Positions 48,977-58,456 are shown, counted from the stretch's first letter. The stretch is DNA of 64,000 nucleotides from Variovorax sp. Root411 (GCF_001425205.1 NZ_LMDW01000020.1:314489-378488), one strand, 5' to 3'. Notes: generated by a model not told the origin, from the letters alone. Numbers and translations are program-made.

Positions 48977-49759
48977 ATGCAACTCAAGGACAAGGTCGCC
49001 TACATCACCGGCTCGGCCAGCGGCATCGGCAAGGAAATCGCCATCCTGTTCGCACAGGAAGGCGCGAAGATCATCATTGCCGACCTCAACAAGGAAGCGG
49101 CCGACGCTACCGCGGCCGAGCTCAAGGCCACGGGCGCGCAGGCCATCGGTGTGGCCGTCGACGTGACCAACGAAGACCAGGTCAATGCCTCGGTCGAAGA
49201 GGGCGCTGCAGCCTTCGGCGGCATCGACATCCTCATCAGCAACGCCGGCATCCAGATCGTTCACCCGGTGGAAGAATTCAGCTTCGCCGACTGGAAGAAG
49301 ATGCTCGCCATTCACCTCGACGGCGCCTTTCTCACCACCAAGGCCTGCCTGAAGCACATGTACGCGCAGGGCCGCGGCGGCAGCGTGATCTACATGGGCT
49401 CGGTGCATTCGAAGGAAGCCTCTCTGCTGAAAGCGCCTTACGTGACGGCCAAGCACGGTCTCATCGGGCTGGCCAAGACTGTCGCGAAGGAAGGCGCCAA
49501 GCACAACGTGCGCGCCAACGTGATCTGCCCCGGCTTCGTGCGCACGCCACTGGTCGAGAAGCAGATTCCCGAGCAGGCCAAGACGCTGGGCATCAGCGAG
49601 CAGGAAGTCATCAAGAACGTGATGCTGAAGGAGACGGTGGACGGCGAATTCACGACCACGGAAGACGTGGCGCGCGTGGCGCTGATGTTCGCGGGTTTTC
49701 CGACGAATGCGTTGACCGGCCAGTCGCTGGTGGTGAGCCACGGCTGGTTCATGCAGTAA
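48977..49759 (+). CDS. bdhA: D-3-hydroxybutyrate dehydrogenase
   Basis: SDR enzyme (260 aa) interconverting 3-hydroxybutyrate and acetoacetate with NAD+. The cofactor motif is [12 protein letters not shown] near 9-20, NNAG-equivalent is SNAGIQIV, and the catalytic Ser-Tyr-Lys are in [22 protein letters not shown]. Length and the C-terminal [13 protein letters not shown] match bacterial BDH. It follows adc by 46 nt, so with the patatin they form a ketone-body/PHB utilisation group. Confidence 0.92.
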   Translation: MQLKDKVAYITGSASGIGKEIAILFAQEGAKIIIADLNKEAADATAAELKATGAQAIGVAVDVTNEDQVNASVEEGAAAFGGIDILISNAGIQIVHPVEEFSFADWKKMLAIHLDGAFLTTKACLKHMYAQGRGGSVIYMGSVHSKEASLLKAPYVTAKHGLIGLAKTVAKEGAKHNVRANVICPGFVRTPLVEKQIPEQAKTLGISEQEVIKNVMLKETVDGEFTTTEDVARVALMFAGFPTNALTGQSLVVSHGWFMQ

Positions 49760-49767
49760 AGGTGTAT

Positions 49768-49881
49768 TTCTCCCTCCCCTCCGGGGGAGGGTTGGGGTGG
49801 GGGCACGACGGCCTTCACTTCATCAAGGCGCTCGTTGGGCGCTGCCCCCATCCCAGCCTTCCCCCGGGAGGGGAAGGAGCA
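49768..49881. repeat. Long imperfect inverted repeat with nested hairpins
   Basis: Two G/C-rich arms of about 38-40 nt (49769-49807 and 49842-49880) are reverse complements with a few mismatches, separated by about 34 nt. Each arm holds its own palindrome around CTCCGGGGGAG or CCCGGGAGGG. It lies between the convergent ends of bdhA and the MarR-GNAT gene. Elements of this type (CTCCCTCCCC...GGGTGGGGG) are abundant in Comamonadaceae genomes, from general familiarity. Confidence 0.7.
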
Positions 49882-49891
49882 AGACCCCAAC

Positions 49892-50833
49892 TTACAGCTT
49901 CAGCTCCCAGGTCTCGCCCACCTGCGGCGCGCCGTAGCCCTCGTGCGGCTCCGACTTGGTCAGCCGGAAGCCGCGCTTCGCATAGATGCCGCGCGCGGCC
50001 GACAGGCAGCTGTTGGTCCACAGCACCATCTTCCTGTAGCCCTTGCGGCGCGCGAAGGCGATGCATTCGTCCACCAGCTTGCCGCCCAGGCCCAGCCCGC
50101 GCGCGGCGGGCGCCAGGATCAGCATGCGCAGCTGCGCCACCGTGGCCGACTTGCGCACCACGAAGATCGCGCCTACGCGCTCGCCGTTGAGCTCGGCGAT
50201 CCAGCAGCGCTCCCACTCGGGCTGGAACTTGAGCAGGAACTCGCTCGCGATGCCGGCCACCAGAGCCTCGAACTCGCTGTTCCAGCCGTACTCGCGCGCA
50301 TAGATTTCGCCGTGCTGCTGCACCACCCAGCCGATGTCGCCGGGCGCCGGGTCGCGCAGCACGGCCGCCGGAAGCTTCGCGGGCGGCGCCTCGGAGTCGA
50401 GCAGCGACTGCATCGTGCCCATGGCCTGCACCAGCTGCTGGCGCTGGGCCGGCGCCAGCGGGGCGAGCAGGGCGGCGGCTTCTTCGCGCGATTTCTGTTG
50501 CAGCGGCGCGAATGCGGCATGGCCGGCGTCGGTCAGGCGCAACACGCTCTGGCGCGCATCGCGCGGATGCGGCTCGCGCGAAAGCCAGCCCTCGTTCTCG
50601 AAGCGGCGCAGGATGCGGCTCATGTAGCCCGCATCGAGCCCGAGGTCGCGGCCGATCTCGCTGGCGACGGCCGTTTCACGGTGCGCCAGCTCGTACAGCA
50701 CGCGCACGTCGGTCAACGACATGGCGCTGCCGAGGTAAGGGTCGAGGGCACCGATGCGGCGCGTGTAGAAGCGGTTGAACTGCCGGATTGCCTTGACGGC
50801 AGCAGGGTCGACGGTTGGAGATGGGGTGGACAT
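49892..50833 (-). CDS. MarR-family regulator fused to a GNAT acetyltransferase
   Basis: A bifunctional protein of 313 aa. The N-terminal winged helix-turn-helix (about 1-145; SLTDVRVLYELAHRETAVASE and YMSRILRRFENEGWLSREPHP) is MarR type. The C-terminal GNAT domain (about 160-313) includes RMLILAPAARGLGLGGKLVDECI and the terminal FRLTKSEPHEGYGAPQVGETW. Such fusions are annotated as MarR-GNAT regulators and may sense the acetyltransferase substrate. The start is the ATG at 50833. Palindromic sites lie immediately upstream. Confidence 0.88.
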   Translation of the reverse strand: MSTPSPTVDPAAVKAIRQFNRFYTRRIGALDPYLGSAMSLTDVRVLYELAHRETAVASEIGRDLGLDAGYMSRILRRFENEGWLSREPHPRDARQSVLRLTDAGHAAFAPLQQKSREEAAALLAPLAPAQRQQLVQAMGTMQSLLDSEAPPAKLPAAVLRDPAPGDIGWVVQQHGEIYAREYGWNSEFEALVAGIASEFLLKFQPEWERCWIAELNGERVGAIFVVRKSATVAQLRMLILAPAARGLGLGGKLVDECIAFARRKGYRKMVLWTNSCLSAARGIYAKRGFRLTKSEPHEGYGAPQVGETWELKL

Positions 50834-50835
50834 GA

Positions 50836-50874
50836 TTGACATTGTCATTAAATTATTTGACTTGGGCAATCAAT
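50836..50874 (-). promoter_or_regulatory. Candidate MarR-type operators
   Basis: Directly upstream of the MarR-GNAT start are TGACA-T-TGTCA (50837-50847) and an AT-rich TTGA(50857-50860)...TCAA(50870-50873) inverted repeat. MarR proteins often bind such TTGA...TCAA palindromes and repress themselves. The position fits autoregulation, but binding is not shown here. The divergent YgiQ gene is 116 nt away. Confidence 0.4.
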
Positions 50875-50989
50875 TGAAGGCCTTCCGGCGGCCGGGTCAC
50901 AGGATGTTTGTCGCGACAGCCAAGGTGGAAAACCCTAAAATCGAGGGTTGCCCACAATGGCGCCCGCATGGCGCTGTCAACTCCCACCG

Positions 50990-53380
50990 ATGAACGCCCC
51001 CGTCGACGTCTCCCTTTTTGCGCGCGCCGCCAAGCCGCTGACCAGCTACCGAAAGTACTGGGCGGTCCGTTTCGGCACGGCCAAGTTCCTGCCGACCTCG
51101 CGCAAGGAAATGGAAGCGCTCGGCTGGGACAGCTGCGACATCATCGTGGTCACCGGCGACGCCTACGTCGACCACCCCAGTTTCGGCATGTCGGTCATCG
51201 GCCGCATGCTGGAGGCGCAGGGCTTTCGCGTCGGCATCATCGCCCAGCCTGACTGGCAGAGCGCGGAGCCCTTCAAGGCACTGGGTAAACCGAACCTGTT
51301 CTTCGGCGTGACCGCCGGCAACATGGATTCGATGATCAACCGCTACACCGCGGACCGCAAGATCCGAAGCGATGACGCCTACACGCCCGGCGACGTCGGC
51401 GGCTCGCGCCCCGACCGCGCGGCCATCGTGTATTCGCAGCGCTGCAAGGAAGCCTGGAACGACGTGCCGATCATCCTCGGCGGCATCGAAGGTTCGCTGC
51501 GCCGCATCGCGCACTACGACTACTGGTCGGACAAGGTGCGCCGCTCGATCGTCGTCGATTCGAAGTGCGACCTGCTGCTCTACGGCAACGCCGAGCGAGC
51601 CATCGTCGAGATCGCTCATCGCCTGGCCGCCAAGGAGCCGGTGCAGCAGATCACCGACGTGCGCGGCACCGCGTTCGTGCGGCGCGAAACGCCCGAAGGC
51701 TGGTTCGAGATCAATTCCACCAGCGTCGACGAGCCCGGCCGCGTCGAGGCGCATGTCAACCCGTACCTGATGGTGTCCGACCAGGCCAAGGCCAACGGCG
51801 CCACCTGCGCGAAGGAAGACGAGGCCGAAGCCGTCGCAAAGGCGGCACAAGCTGCTGGTTCGGTCGTCAACCCCGCCATCAAGCCGCTGAACTTCGTGCC
51901 CAACCCGGCGCTGGCCGTGCGGGCAAGAATCAAGGTTCCGCCGCGCGACCATTCGGTGATCCGCCTGCCGTCGTACGAGCAAGTGCGCAGCGACCCGGTG
52001 CTCTATGCCCACGCCAACCGCGTGCTGCACCTCGAGACCAACCCCGGCAACGCCCGCGCGCTGGTGCAGGCGCACGGCGAGGGCGCCACGGCGCGCGACG
52101 TGTGGATCAACCCGCCGCCCATTCCGCTGACCACGGCGGAAATGGACCATGTGTTCGACCTGCCATACGCGCGCAGCCCGCATCCGCGCTACGCCGACGA
52201 GAACGGCAGCCACGACGGCGCGACCAAGATCCCCGCGTGGGAAATGATCCGCTTCAGCGTGAACATCATGCGCGGCTGCTTCGGCGGCTGTACCTTCTGC
52301 TCGATCACCGAGCACGAGGGCCGCATCATCCAGAGCCGCTCAGAAGACTCGATCATCAAGGAGGTCGAGGCCATCCGCGACTCGGTCAAGGGCTTCACCG
52401 GCACCATCTCCGACCTGGGCGGCCCCACGGCCAACATGTACCGCATCGGCTGCAAGTCGCCCGAGATCGAATCGGCCTGCCGCAAGCCCAGCTGCGTGTA
52501 CCCGGGCATCTGCCCGAACCTCAACACCAACCACGACCCGCTCATCAAGATCTACCGCCGGGCGCGTGCGCTCAAGGGCATCAAGAAGATCCTCATCGGC
52601 TCCGGCCTGCGCTACGACCTGGCCGTGCAGTCGCCCGAGTACGTGAAGGAGCTGGTGCAGCACCACGTCGGCGGCTACCTGAAGATCGCGCCCGAGCACA
52701 CCGAGCAGGGCCCGCTCACCAAGATGATGAAGCCCGGCATCGGCAGCTACGACAAGTTCAAGCAGATGTTCGAGAAGTACTCGGCCGAGGCTGGCAAGAA
52801 GCAGTACCTCATTCCGTACTTCATTGCCGCGCATCCGGGCACCAGCGACGAGGACATGATGAACCTCGCGATCTGGCTCAAGAAGAACGGCTTCCGCGCC
52901 GACCAGGTGCAAACGTTCTACCCGAGCCCGATGGCCACGGCGACGACGATGTACCACACCAACAAGAACCCGCTGCGCAAGATCACGCGCGAGAGCGAGA
53001 CGGTGGACATCGTGCGCGGCGACAAGCGCCGCCGCCTGCACAAGGCCTTCCTGCGGTATCACGACGCCAACAACTGGCCGCTGCTGCGTGAGGCGCTCAA
53101 GAGCATGGGCCGCGCCGACCTGATCGGCAATGGCAAGCACCACCTCATTCCAACGTGGCAGCCGCTGACTGACGGCGGCTACACCAGCGCACGGCGCAAG
53201 AATTCGACGGCCGCACCGGCCGTGGCCAAGGCTGCGCCGGTCAAGCTGACGCCGGTGAAGCCTTCAAAGGGCCGCATCCTCACCCAACACACCGGCCTGC
53301 CGCCGCGCGACAACGGTTCGGGTCCGGCCTCGCGCAAAGCCGCCGGCCCGGTGCGTGGCAGCATCCGCAAGCCGCGCTGA
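50990..53380 (+). CDS. YgiQ-family radical SAM protein
   Basis: Radical SAM protein of 796 aa in the YgiQ family. The cluster motif is Cys430, Cys434 and Cys437 in [10 protein letters not shown]. An N-terminal YgiQ domain ([28 protein letters not shown]-like stretch near 165) and a central SAM barrel are followed by a lysine-rich tail to the end. The biochemical reaction is not known to me. I took the ATG at 50990; in-frame starts exist upstream. TAAAAT at 50936-50941 is a plausible -10 box. Confidence 0.85.
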   Translation: MNAPVDVSLFARAAKPLTSYRKYWAVRFGTAKFLPTSRKEMEALGWDSCDIIVVTGDAYVDHPSFGMSVIGRMLEAQGFRVGIIAQPDWQSAEPFKALGKPNLFFGVTAGNMDSMINRYTADRKIRSDDAYTPGDVGGSRPDRAAIVYSQRCKEAWNDVPIILGGIEGSLRRIAHYDYWSDKVRRSIVVDSKCDLLLYGNAERAIVEIAHRLAAKEPVQQITDVRGTAFVRRETPEGWFEINSTSVDEPGRVEAHVNPYLMVSDQAKANGATCAKEDEAEAVAKAAQAAGSVVNPAIKPLNFVPNPALAVRARIKVPPRDHSVIRLPSYEQVRSDPVLYAHANRVLHLETNPGNARALVQAHGEGATARDVWINPPPIPLTTAEMDHVFDLPYARSPHPRYADENGSHDGATKIPAWEMIRFSVNIMRGCFGGCTFCSITEHEGRIIQSRSEDSIIKEVEAIRDSVKGFTGTISDLGGPTANMYRIGCKSPEIESACRKPSCVYPGICPNLNTNHDPLIKIYRRARALKGIKKILIGSGLRYDLAVQSPEYVKELVQHHVGGYLKIAPEHTEQGPLTKMMKPGIGSYDKFKQMFEKYSAEAGKKQYLIPYFIAAHPGTSDEDMMNLAIWLKKNGFRADQVQTFYPSPMATATTMYHTNKNPLRKITRESETVDIVRGDKRRRLHKAFLRYHDANNWPLLREALKSMGRADLIGNGKHHLIPTWQPLTDGGYTSARRKNSTAAPAVAKAAPVKLTPVKPSKGRILTQHTGLPPRDNGSGPASRKAAGPVRGSIRKPR

Positions 53381-53386
53381 GCAACC

Positions 53387-54013
53387 TTACAGAGCCGGCA
53401 CGAGCTTGCCGACCCAGGCTCCCACGGTCGCCATGTGCGCCAGCACCGTGGTCCAATAGACCGCCATGAAGTTCGTCTTGCTCACCTTGTGGCGAAACAG
53501 CTTCTGCGCGATCCACGCGCCCGGCCAGCCCCCGATCAGCGAGAGCAGGTGCAAGGTGTTCTCCGCAGTGCGCCAGCGGCCCGCTTCAGCCGCGTTCTTG
53601 TCGAAACCGTAGACGAAGAAGGTCAGCAGGCTGAGCAGCAACAACACGCCGAGCGCGATCGGCGGGATTCGCCCAGTCCACACGCCGTAGCCGAGTAGCC
53701 CGGCGTAGCCGATCAGCAGCAGTGTCATCGGCAGCGAGGAAGAGACCGAAGAGGAAGAACGGCGTTGCGGTTGCTGCGGCCGCTGTTGTGACCGCTTCTG
53801 TTGTGCACCTGCCGCTTGAACCGCCACCGCGCGCGGCCCCTTGCCACCCACATGGATCTCCTCGAAATTCAGCCTCATGCCGATCTGCGGCGCAGCGCTT
53901 CGGTCGGTGAAGTCGCGCAGGTGCACGAACACATCGGCGGAAATTTCGGGGCAGCGGATGAAGCCGAAGCCCCGTTCCTTCTCCCATCGAACGAGTGTGC
54001 CCTGACGTTTCAT
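53387..54013 (-). CDS. Cold-shock domain fused to a DUF1294 membrane protein
   Basis: A 208-aa two-part protein. The N-terminal 70 residues form a cold-shock domain with the RNP motifs WEKERGFGFIRCPEI and DVFVHLRDF. A Gln/Arg/Ser-rich linker leads to three or four transmembrane helices of DUF1294 (LLIGYAGLLGYGVWTG, TFFVYGFDKNAAEAGRWRTAE, LHLLSLIGGWPGAW). Nucleic-acid binding at the membrane is an inference. The start at 54013 is an ATG. Confidence 0.85.
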   Translation of the reverse strand: MKRQGTLVRWEKERGFGFIRCPEISADVFVHLRDFTDRSAAPQIGMRLNFEEIHVGGKGPRAVAVQAAGAQQKRSQQRPQQPQRRSSSSVSSSLPMTLLLIGYAGLLGYGVWTGRIPPIALGVLLLLSLLTFFVYGFDKNAAEAGRWRTAENTLHLLSLIGGWPGAWIAQKLFRHKVSKTNFMAVYWTTVLAHMATVGAWVGKLVPAL

Positions 54014-54030
54014 CGGCGGGATTCTCGCTG

Positions 54031-54411
54031 TTATGCGTACTGCATCTCGCCGTTCCCGAACGACCAGTTCTCCTTCGCCACCTCGACGAGGTTGATGAAC
54101 ACGTCTTCGCGCCGGATGCCCAGCTGGCCGTGCAGGTCGTCGGCCACTCGCTTGTAGAAAGCCTTCTTCATCTCCGTCGTGCGACCCTGGTTCAGCGTGA
54201 CCTGGATCAGCACGAAGCCCGGCGAATACACCACGCCGAGGTAGCTCGCCGGATGCACCAGCTCGTGCGCGGCGTGGCGCGTGATGACCTGGAACTTGTC
54301 GTGCTCCGGCACGTTGATGGTGTCCCGCATGGCCTGGTAGACGACATCGCCGATGGCTGGGCCCAGGGCTTCGGGGCTGTTGTTGGAAAGCTCGATCCGA
54401 ACGAGTGGCAT
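54031..54411 (-). CDS. Tautomerase-family protein
   Basis: A 126-aa protein with Pro2 after the initiator Met (MPLVRIEL), the catalytic base of the tautomerase/4-oxalocrotonate tautomerase superfamily. It is roughly twice the length of the small 4-OT monomers, so it may be a fused two-unit form. The ATG at 54411 is chosen so that the proline is exposed at the N-terminus. Substrate not known. It lies 17 nt upstream of the CSD-DUF1294 gene on the same strand. Confidence 0.83.
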   Translation of the reverse strand: MPLVRIELSNNSPEALGPAIGDVVYQAMRDTINVPEHDKFQVITRHAAHELVHPASYLGVVYSPGFVLIQVTLNQGRTTEMKKAFYKRVADDLHGQLGIRREDVFINLVEVAKENWSFGNGEMQYA

Positions 54412-54651
54412 GTGCTGTTCCTCGAAAGAAGTGTGGGGGCCTAAGATACGCGACATGGCTCAGCACCGTTCTCCTCCCTCCGCGACCCGCAGCTGACGCG
54501 CGCTTTTCAAGCGCCGCGCTCAGGCCCGCAAGTGGTCGCCGCCGTTCGTGCCCCTTGGGCCGGCCGGTGGCTCGGATGGTCACGCCCGCTCCCCGAATCC
54601 GATCCCGAACCGATCGGCCATGGCGGGCGTCATGGAGAAAGAACTTTCACA

Positions 54652-55569
54652 ATGAACGCAAGAACGTCTGCCGCCCTGGCCTGGGGCGGCGTGCTGCTGG
54701 CCGGCGCCCTGTGGGGCGCGGGTGCGCTGGTGGCGCAATTCCTTATTGATGGCGGCATCGCGCCGCAGAGCCTGTCGCTGGCGCGCTTCGCCCTCGGGCT
54801 GCCGCTGCTCTGGTGGCTGCATTGGCGCACGCCCGCGATGCCCGGTGCCGGCTGGGCCGATCTGAGCAGCCGGGAGCGCCTGCAGATGCTGGCCACCGGC
54901 GCGGCCATGGCGCTCAACGTGAGCTGCTGGTTCGTAGGCATCGTGCATCTGGGGGCGGCGCTGCCGACCGTCATTTCGATCTGCTGCGCGCCGGTGATCG
55001 TCGCGCTGGTATCGGTGCTGCGAGGCTATGAGCACCTCGGCCGCAGGCTGATCGCAGGGCTGCTGCTCGCGTTGGCGGGCGTGCTGCTGCTGGTGATGCC
55101 CACCGGAGGATGGGGCCCGCTGGCGCCGGGGCACGCGGCCGGCGTGGCCTGGTCGCTGGGCTCGGCCTTCTGCTATGCGATGGTGGTGCTGGGCAACGCG
55201 CGCATGCCTGCGCGGGTGCCCGCCGTCAGGGCTTCGGCCTGGGGCATGACGGTGGCGGCGCTGTGCATGCTCGCTGTCGCGTGGCCCTCCGGCATCACCT
55301 GGCCGGTCGGGGCCGCGCAATGGCTGGGCGTGGGCTACACGGGCGTGGTGACGACCTCGGTCGCCTACCTGGCCTTCGCATGGGGCGCGCGGCGCCTGTC
55401 GCCGACTGCGGCGGTGGTCGGCACGCTGATCGAGCCGCTGGTGGCCGCCTTGCTGGCCGCGGCGTTGCTCGCGCAGCCGATGACGCCGCGCCAGTGGGGC
55501 GGAGCCTTGCTGCTGGGAGGTGCGATGCTGCTGTTGGTGCGGCGCAGCAAGCCCTTGTTGTCCGATTGA
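54652..55569 (+). CDS. EamA/DMT-family exporter
   Basis: Drug/metabolite transporter of 305 aa with about ten transmembrane helices in two EamA repeats (LLAGALWGAGALVAQFLI in the first, GVAWSLGSAFCYAMVVLG in the second). YLAFAWGARRLSPTAAVVGTLIEPLVA is a conserved region. Likely exports a small metabolite or amino acid; substrate unknown. The ATG at 54652 has no strong ribosome site (a modest GGAGAAAG is 15 nt upstream). Confidence 0.87.
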   Translation: MNARTSAALAWGGVLLAGALWGAGALVAQFLIDGGIAPQSLSLARFALGLPLLWWLHWRTPAMPGAGWADLSSRERLQMLATGAAMALNVSCWFVGIVHLGAALPTVISICCAPVIVALVSVLRGYEHLGRRLIAGLLLALAGVLLLVMPTGGWGPLAPGHAAGVAWSLGSAFCYAMVVLGNARMPARVPAVRASAWGMTVAALCMLAVAWPSGITWPVGAAQWLGVGYTGVVTTSVAYLAFAWGARRLSPTAAVVGTLIEPLVAALLAAALLAQPMTPRQWGGALLLGGAMLLLVRRSKPLLSD

Positions 55570-55619
55570 ATCGTCCGATTCAAGGCAAGGGCGGGGCACT
55601 CCGCTGTATGGTGTGGTCC

Positions 55620-56522
55620 ATGAGCAGTTTTCCCTCCCTGCCGGCTTCATGGACGCGCACCCTGGCCGGAGCGCTGCTGCTCGCGGCCTCGCTGCAGGCG
55701 CTTGCCGCCGCACCGGAAAACTCTTCCGCCCAGGCGCTGCGCGCCACGTACCAACGCTTGAGCGACAAACTCGACCACAGCAGTTTCGGGCGCCCCGTGC
55801 AGCTCGATTCCATGGAGACGCCCGACGGCCTGCAGGGCGATGTCTACGCCGTGGTCGAGCATCCGCTGTCGGCGATCAGCGCAACGCTCAAGGGGCCGGC
55901 CCACTGGTGCGGCGTGCTGACCCTGCACATCAACAACCGTCGCTGCCGCACGGCCAGCGGCCCGCAAGTCGGCGAAATGCTCATGCTCTACGTGGTGCGT
56001 CGCTACGACAAGCCGATCGACCAGGCCTTCGAGCTGCCGTTCGTCTACCGGGTCACCAGTGCCACGCCCGAGTACATGTCGGTCGAGCTCACGGCCGAGA
56101 GCGGTCCGCTGGGCACCAGCAATTACCGTGTCACGTTGCAGGCCGTGGCGCTTGACGAGCGCAAGAGCTTCCTGCATTTCAGCTACAGCTACGACCACAA
56201 CGCGATGGTGCGGCTGGGCACCATGGCCTACTTGGCGACTTTCGGCAGCGACAAGGTCGGCTTCACCGTGGTGGGCAAGACGCCGGAAGGGCAGCCCGAG
56301 TACATCCGCGGCCTGCGCGGGTTGGTGGAGCGCAACGCGATGCGCTACTTCCTGACGCTCGACGCCTACCTCGCCGCGCCGGGCCCCGACCAGGCCGAGC
56401 GCCGTCAGCGCCGCTGGTTCGCGGCGGTGGAGCAGTACCCGCGGCAGCTGCACGAAGTGGACCTCGCCACCTACCTCGCGCTCAAGCGCGAGGACAGGCA
56501 GCGCGACGGGCCGGCGCGCTGA
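55620..56522 (+). CDS. Exported protein of unknown function
   Basis: Not recognised. The 300-aa protein has a signal peptide (LAGALLLAASLQALAAA, cleavage near residue 30). The mature protein is beta-rich with a conserved-looking central part: SAISATLKGPAHWCGVLTLH, followed by CRTASGP, and HFSYSYDHNAMVRLGTMAYLATFG. The two cysteines near 100 and 110 could form a disulfide. It may be a periplasmic START-like or lipid-binding protein, a guess only. ATG at 55620 is preferred over 55608. It starts 50 nt after the EamA gene. Confidence 0.75.
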   Translation: MSSFPSLPASWTRTLAGALLLAASLQALAAAPENSSAQALRATYQRLSDKLDHSSFGRPVQLDSMETPDGLQGDVYAVVEHPLSAISATLKGPAHWCGVLTLHINNRRCRTASGPQVGEMLMLYVVRRYDKPIDQAFELPFVYRVTSATPEYMSVELTAESGPLGTSNYRVTLQAVALDERKSFLHFSYSYDHNAMVRLGTMAYLATFGSDKVGFTVVGKTPEGQPEYIRGLRGLVERNAMRYFLTLDAYLAAPGPDQAERRQRRWFAAVEQYPRQLHEVDLATYLALKREDRQRDGPAR

Positions 56523-56523
56523 A

Positions 56524-57405
56524 TCAGCCGGCCAGCGTGAGCAGTGGCACGTCGCGCGTGCGACTCATGGCTTCGAGTTCGGCGCGCGTGCGGGCCGCGA
56601 GCCAGGCGGCCAGCGCCTCGTGCGTGGCCGGCGTCGTCATATCGCGCGAGGCGATTCCCGCGGCCTCGCAGAGCCGCGCCGCGAAATGCGGCTCCAACGC
56701 GGCCACCGCCACGCGGCCGTCGGCGCAAGAGTAGACGCGGTAGCCGGCATGCGCGCCGCCGACCGTGCCCGAGGGCTGCGTCAGGCCCCAGGTGCGGGGC
56801 AGGGCGAGCCAGTCGGCCGAGGCGTTCAGCGCCACTTCGAAATACGCGCCGCCGGCCTTGCGGGACCGCCGCAGCACGGCCTTCAGCACCGCCTCGCTCG
56901 CGAGCAGGGCGCCGCCCATGTCGGCATAGAGCGTCGGCGGCAGCTCTATGCCGGTGACGAGCCCGCTTTCGGCGAGGTAGGTCAGGTCGTGGCCCGGCTC
57001 CTCGGCGCGCTCGCCCGGCGCGCCGACGATGGCCACCTGCGACAGCGCGGGGTAGCGCGCATGCAGCGTGGCCCAGTCGAGCTTCAGCTTGCCGAGCGCG
57101 GAAGGGCGGAACGAGGTGAGCAGCACATCGGTCGTCGCGAGTTCGGCGTGCAGCTGCTGCTGCCCGGCCTCGGTCTTGAGATCGACGGCGCGGATCTCGA
57201 TGCCCGCATGCAGCGCGGCATAGGCGGGCCGGTTGTATAGCCCCATCGGATCGCCGCCCGGCGGCTCCAGCTTGAGGCAGGTGGCGCCCATTTCACGGCA
57301 GCGCAGCAGCGCGGCGGGGCCGGGGAGGTTGAGCGCGAGGCTCACGACGCGCACGCCCTCGAGCGGCGTGGCATGGTCGTTGGCGGGGCTGGCTGAACTC
57401 GGCAT
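56524..57405 (-). CDS. Family III CoA-transferase (CaiB/BaiF)
   Basis: CoA-transferase of the CaiB/BaiF/AMACR family, 293 aa. EGVRVVSLALNLPGPAALLRCREMG begins the conserved domain, and GATCLKLEPPGGDPMGLYNR and TYLAESG/YADMGGALLASEAVLKAV contain the catalytic Asp region. Members are alpha-methylacyl-CoA racemases or acyl-CoA transferases. At 293 aa it is shorter than the usual 360-400, with the C-terminal part reduced. It is divergent from the dienoyl-CoA-reductase-like gene (148-nt gap). Confidence 0.86.
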   Translation of the reverse strand: MPSSASPANDHATPLEGVRVVSLALNLPGPAALLRCREMGATCLKLEPPGGDPMGLYNRPAYAALHAGIEIRAVDLKTEAGQQQLHAELATTDVLLTSFRPSALGKLKLDWATLHARYPALSQVAIVGAPGERAEEPGHDLTYLAESGLVTGIELPPTLYADMGGALLASEAVLKAVLRRSRKAGGAYFEVALNASADWLALPRTWGLTQPSGTVGGAHAGYRVYSCADGRVAVAALEPHFAARLCEAAGIASRDMTTPATHEALAAWLAARTRAELEAMSRTRDVPLLTLAG

Positions 57406-57553
57406 CGGCGTCTTGTCTCCGGGAAACTTGTTCCGCGCATTCTCACCCCCCGGCCCGAAGCTACTTTCCGCAAGCCGCCGCCGCGTCTCGCGCGTAGCAT
57501 CCGCAGGTGGCAGCCACTACCTCGCCGCTGCCTCAACGACAAGGAGATGAACC

Positions 57554-58456
57554 ATGTTTGAAGCTTCCCTCATGAGCGGCCGGCGCATCCTCGTGACCGG
57601 CGGCGGCACGGGCCTTGGCCGCGCGATGGCCGAGCATTTCCTGAGCCTGGGCGCCGACGTCGCCATCTGCGGCCGGCGCCAGTCGGTCTGCGACGAGACC
57701 GCGGCCGAGTGGCGACAGCAGTTCCCGGACAGGCGCATCGACACCTTCGGCGTCGACATCCGCATCGCGCAGCAGGTCGACGAGATGGTCGAGAGCCTGT
57801 TCCAGAGCGGTGGCCTCACGGGGCTCGTCAACAACGCGGCGGGCAACTTCGTCTCGCCGACCGAGAACCTCTCGCCGCGCGCCTTCGACGCCATCGCCAA
57901 CATCGTGTTCCATGGCAGCTTCTACGTGACGCAGGCGGTGGGCAAGCGTTGGGTGGCGCAGGCCAAGTCGGGCGAGTGGAAGCCGGGCGATGTCTTCCGC
58001 AGCGTGATGAGCATCATCGTCACCTGGGTGGACAACGGCAGTCCCTACGTCGTGCCCTCGGCAATGAGCAAGGCCGGCATCGAGGTCATGACCAAGTCGC
58101 TGGCGGTGGAGTGGGCGCGGCACGGCATCCGGCTGAACGCCGTCGGCCCCGGCGAGATTCCGACCGAGGGTATGAGCAAGCGCCTGAACCCCGGCGAGGA
58201 GCCCGGCGCGCGCAGCAAGCAGAGCAATCCGATGGCGCGCACCGGCCGCATGAGCGAGCTGCAGAACCTCGCGTCCTTCCTGATGGCACCTGGCCAGTGC
58301 GACTGGCTCACGGGGCAGAGCATCATGATGGACGGCGGCAACGCGCTGGCCACCGGCGGCAACTTCTATGAGCTGCGCCAGTGGAGCGACGCCGACTGGC
58401 TGGCCGCGCGCGAACGCATCGAGGCGCAGAACCAGAAGGACAAGGCGCAGCGCTGA
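57554..58456 (+). CDS. SDR oxidoreductase of the 2,4-dienoyl-CoA reductase type
   Basis: Short-chain dehydrogenase of 300 aa. TGGGTGLGRAMAEHF binds NADP(H) at about 11-25 and NNAAGNFVSPTENL follows. The position of the usual catalytic Tyr is Ser in VPSAMSKAGIEVMTKSLAVEW, as in mammalian mitochondrial 2,4-dienoyl-CoA reductase, which lacks that Tyr. This supports a role in beta-oxidation of unsaturated fatty acids. AAGGAG at 57541-57546 fixes the ATG at 57554. Confidence 0.87.
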   Translation: MFEASLMSGRRILVTGGGTGLGRAMAEHFLSLGADVAICGRRQSVCDETAAEWRQQFPDRRIDTFGVDIRIAQQVDEMVESLFQSGGLTGLVNNAAGNFVSPTENLSPRAFDAIANIVFHGSFYVTQAVGKRWVAQAKSGEWKPGDVFRSVMSIIVTWVDNGSPYVVPSAMSKAGIEVMTKSLAVEWARHGIRLNAVGPGEIPTEGMSKRLNPGEEPGARSKQSNPMARTGRMSELQNLASFLMAPGQCDWLTGQSIMMDGGNALATGGNFYELRQWSDADWLAARERIEAQNQKDKAQR

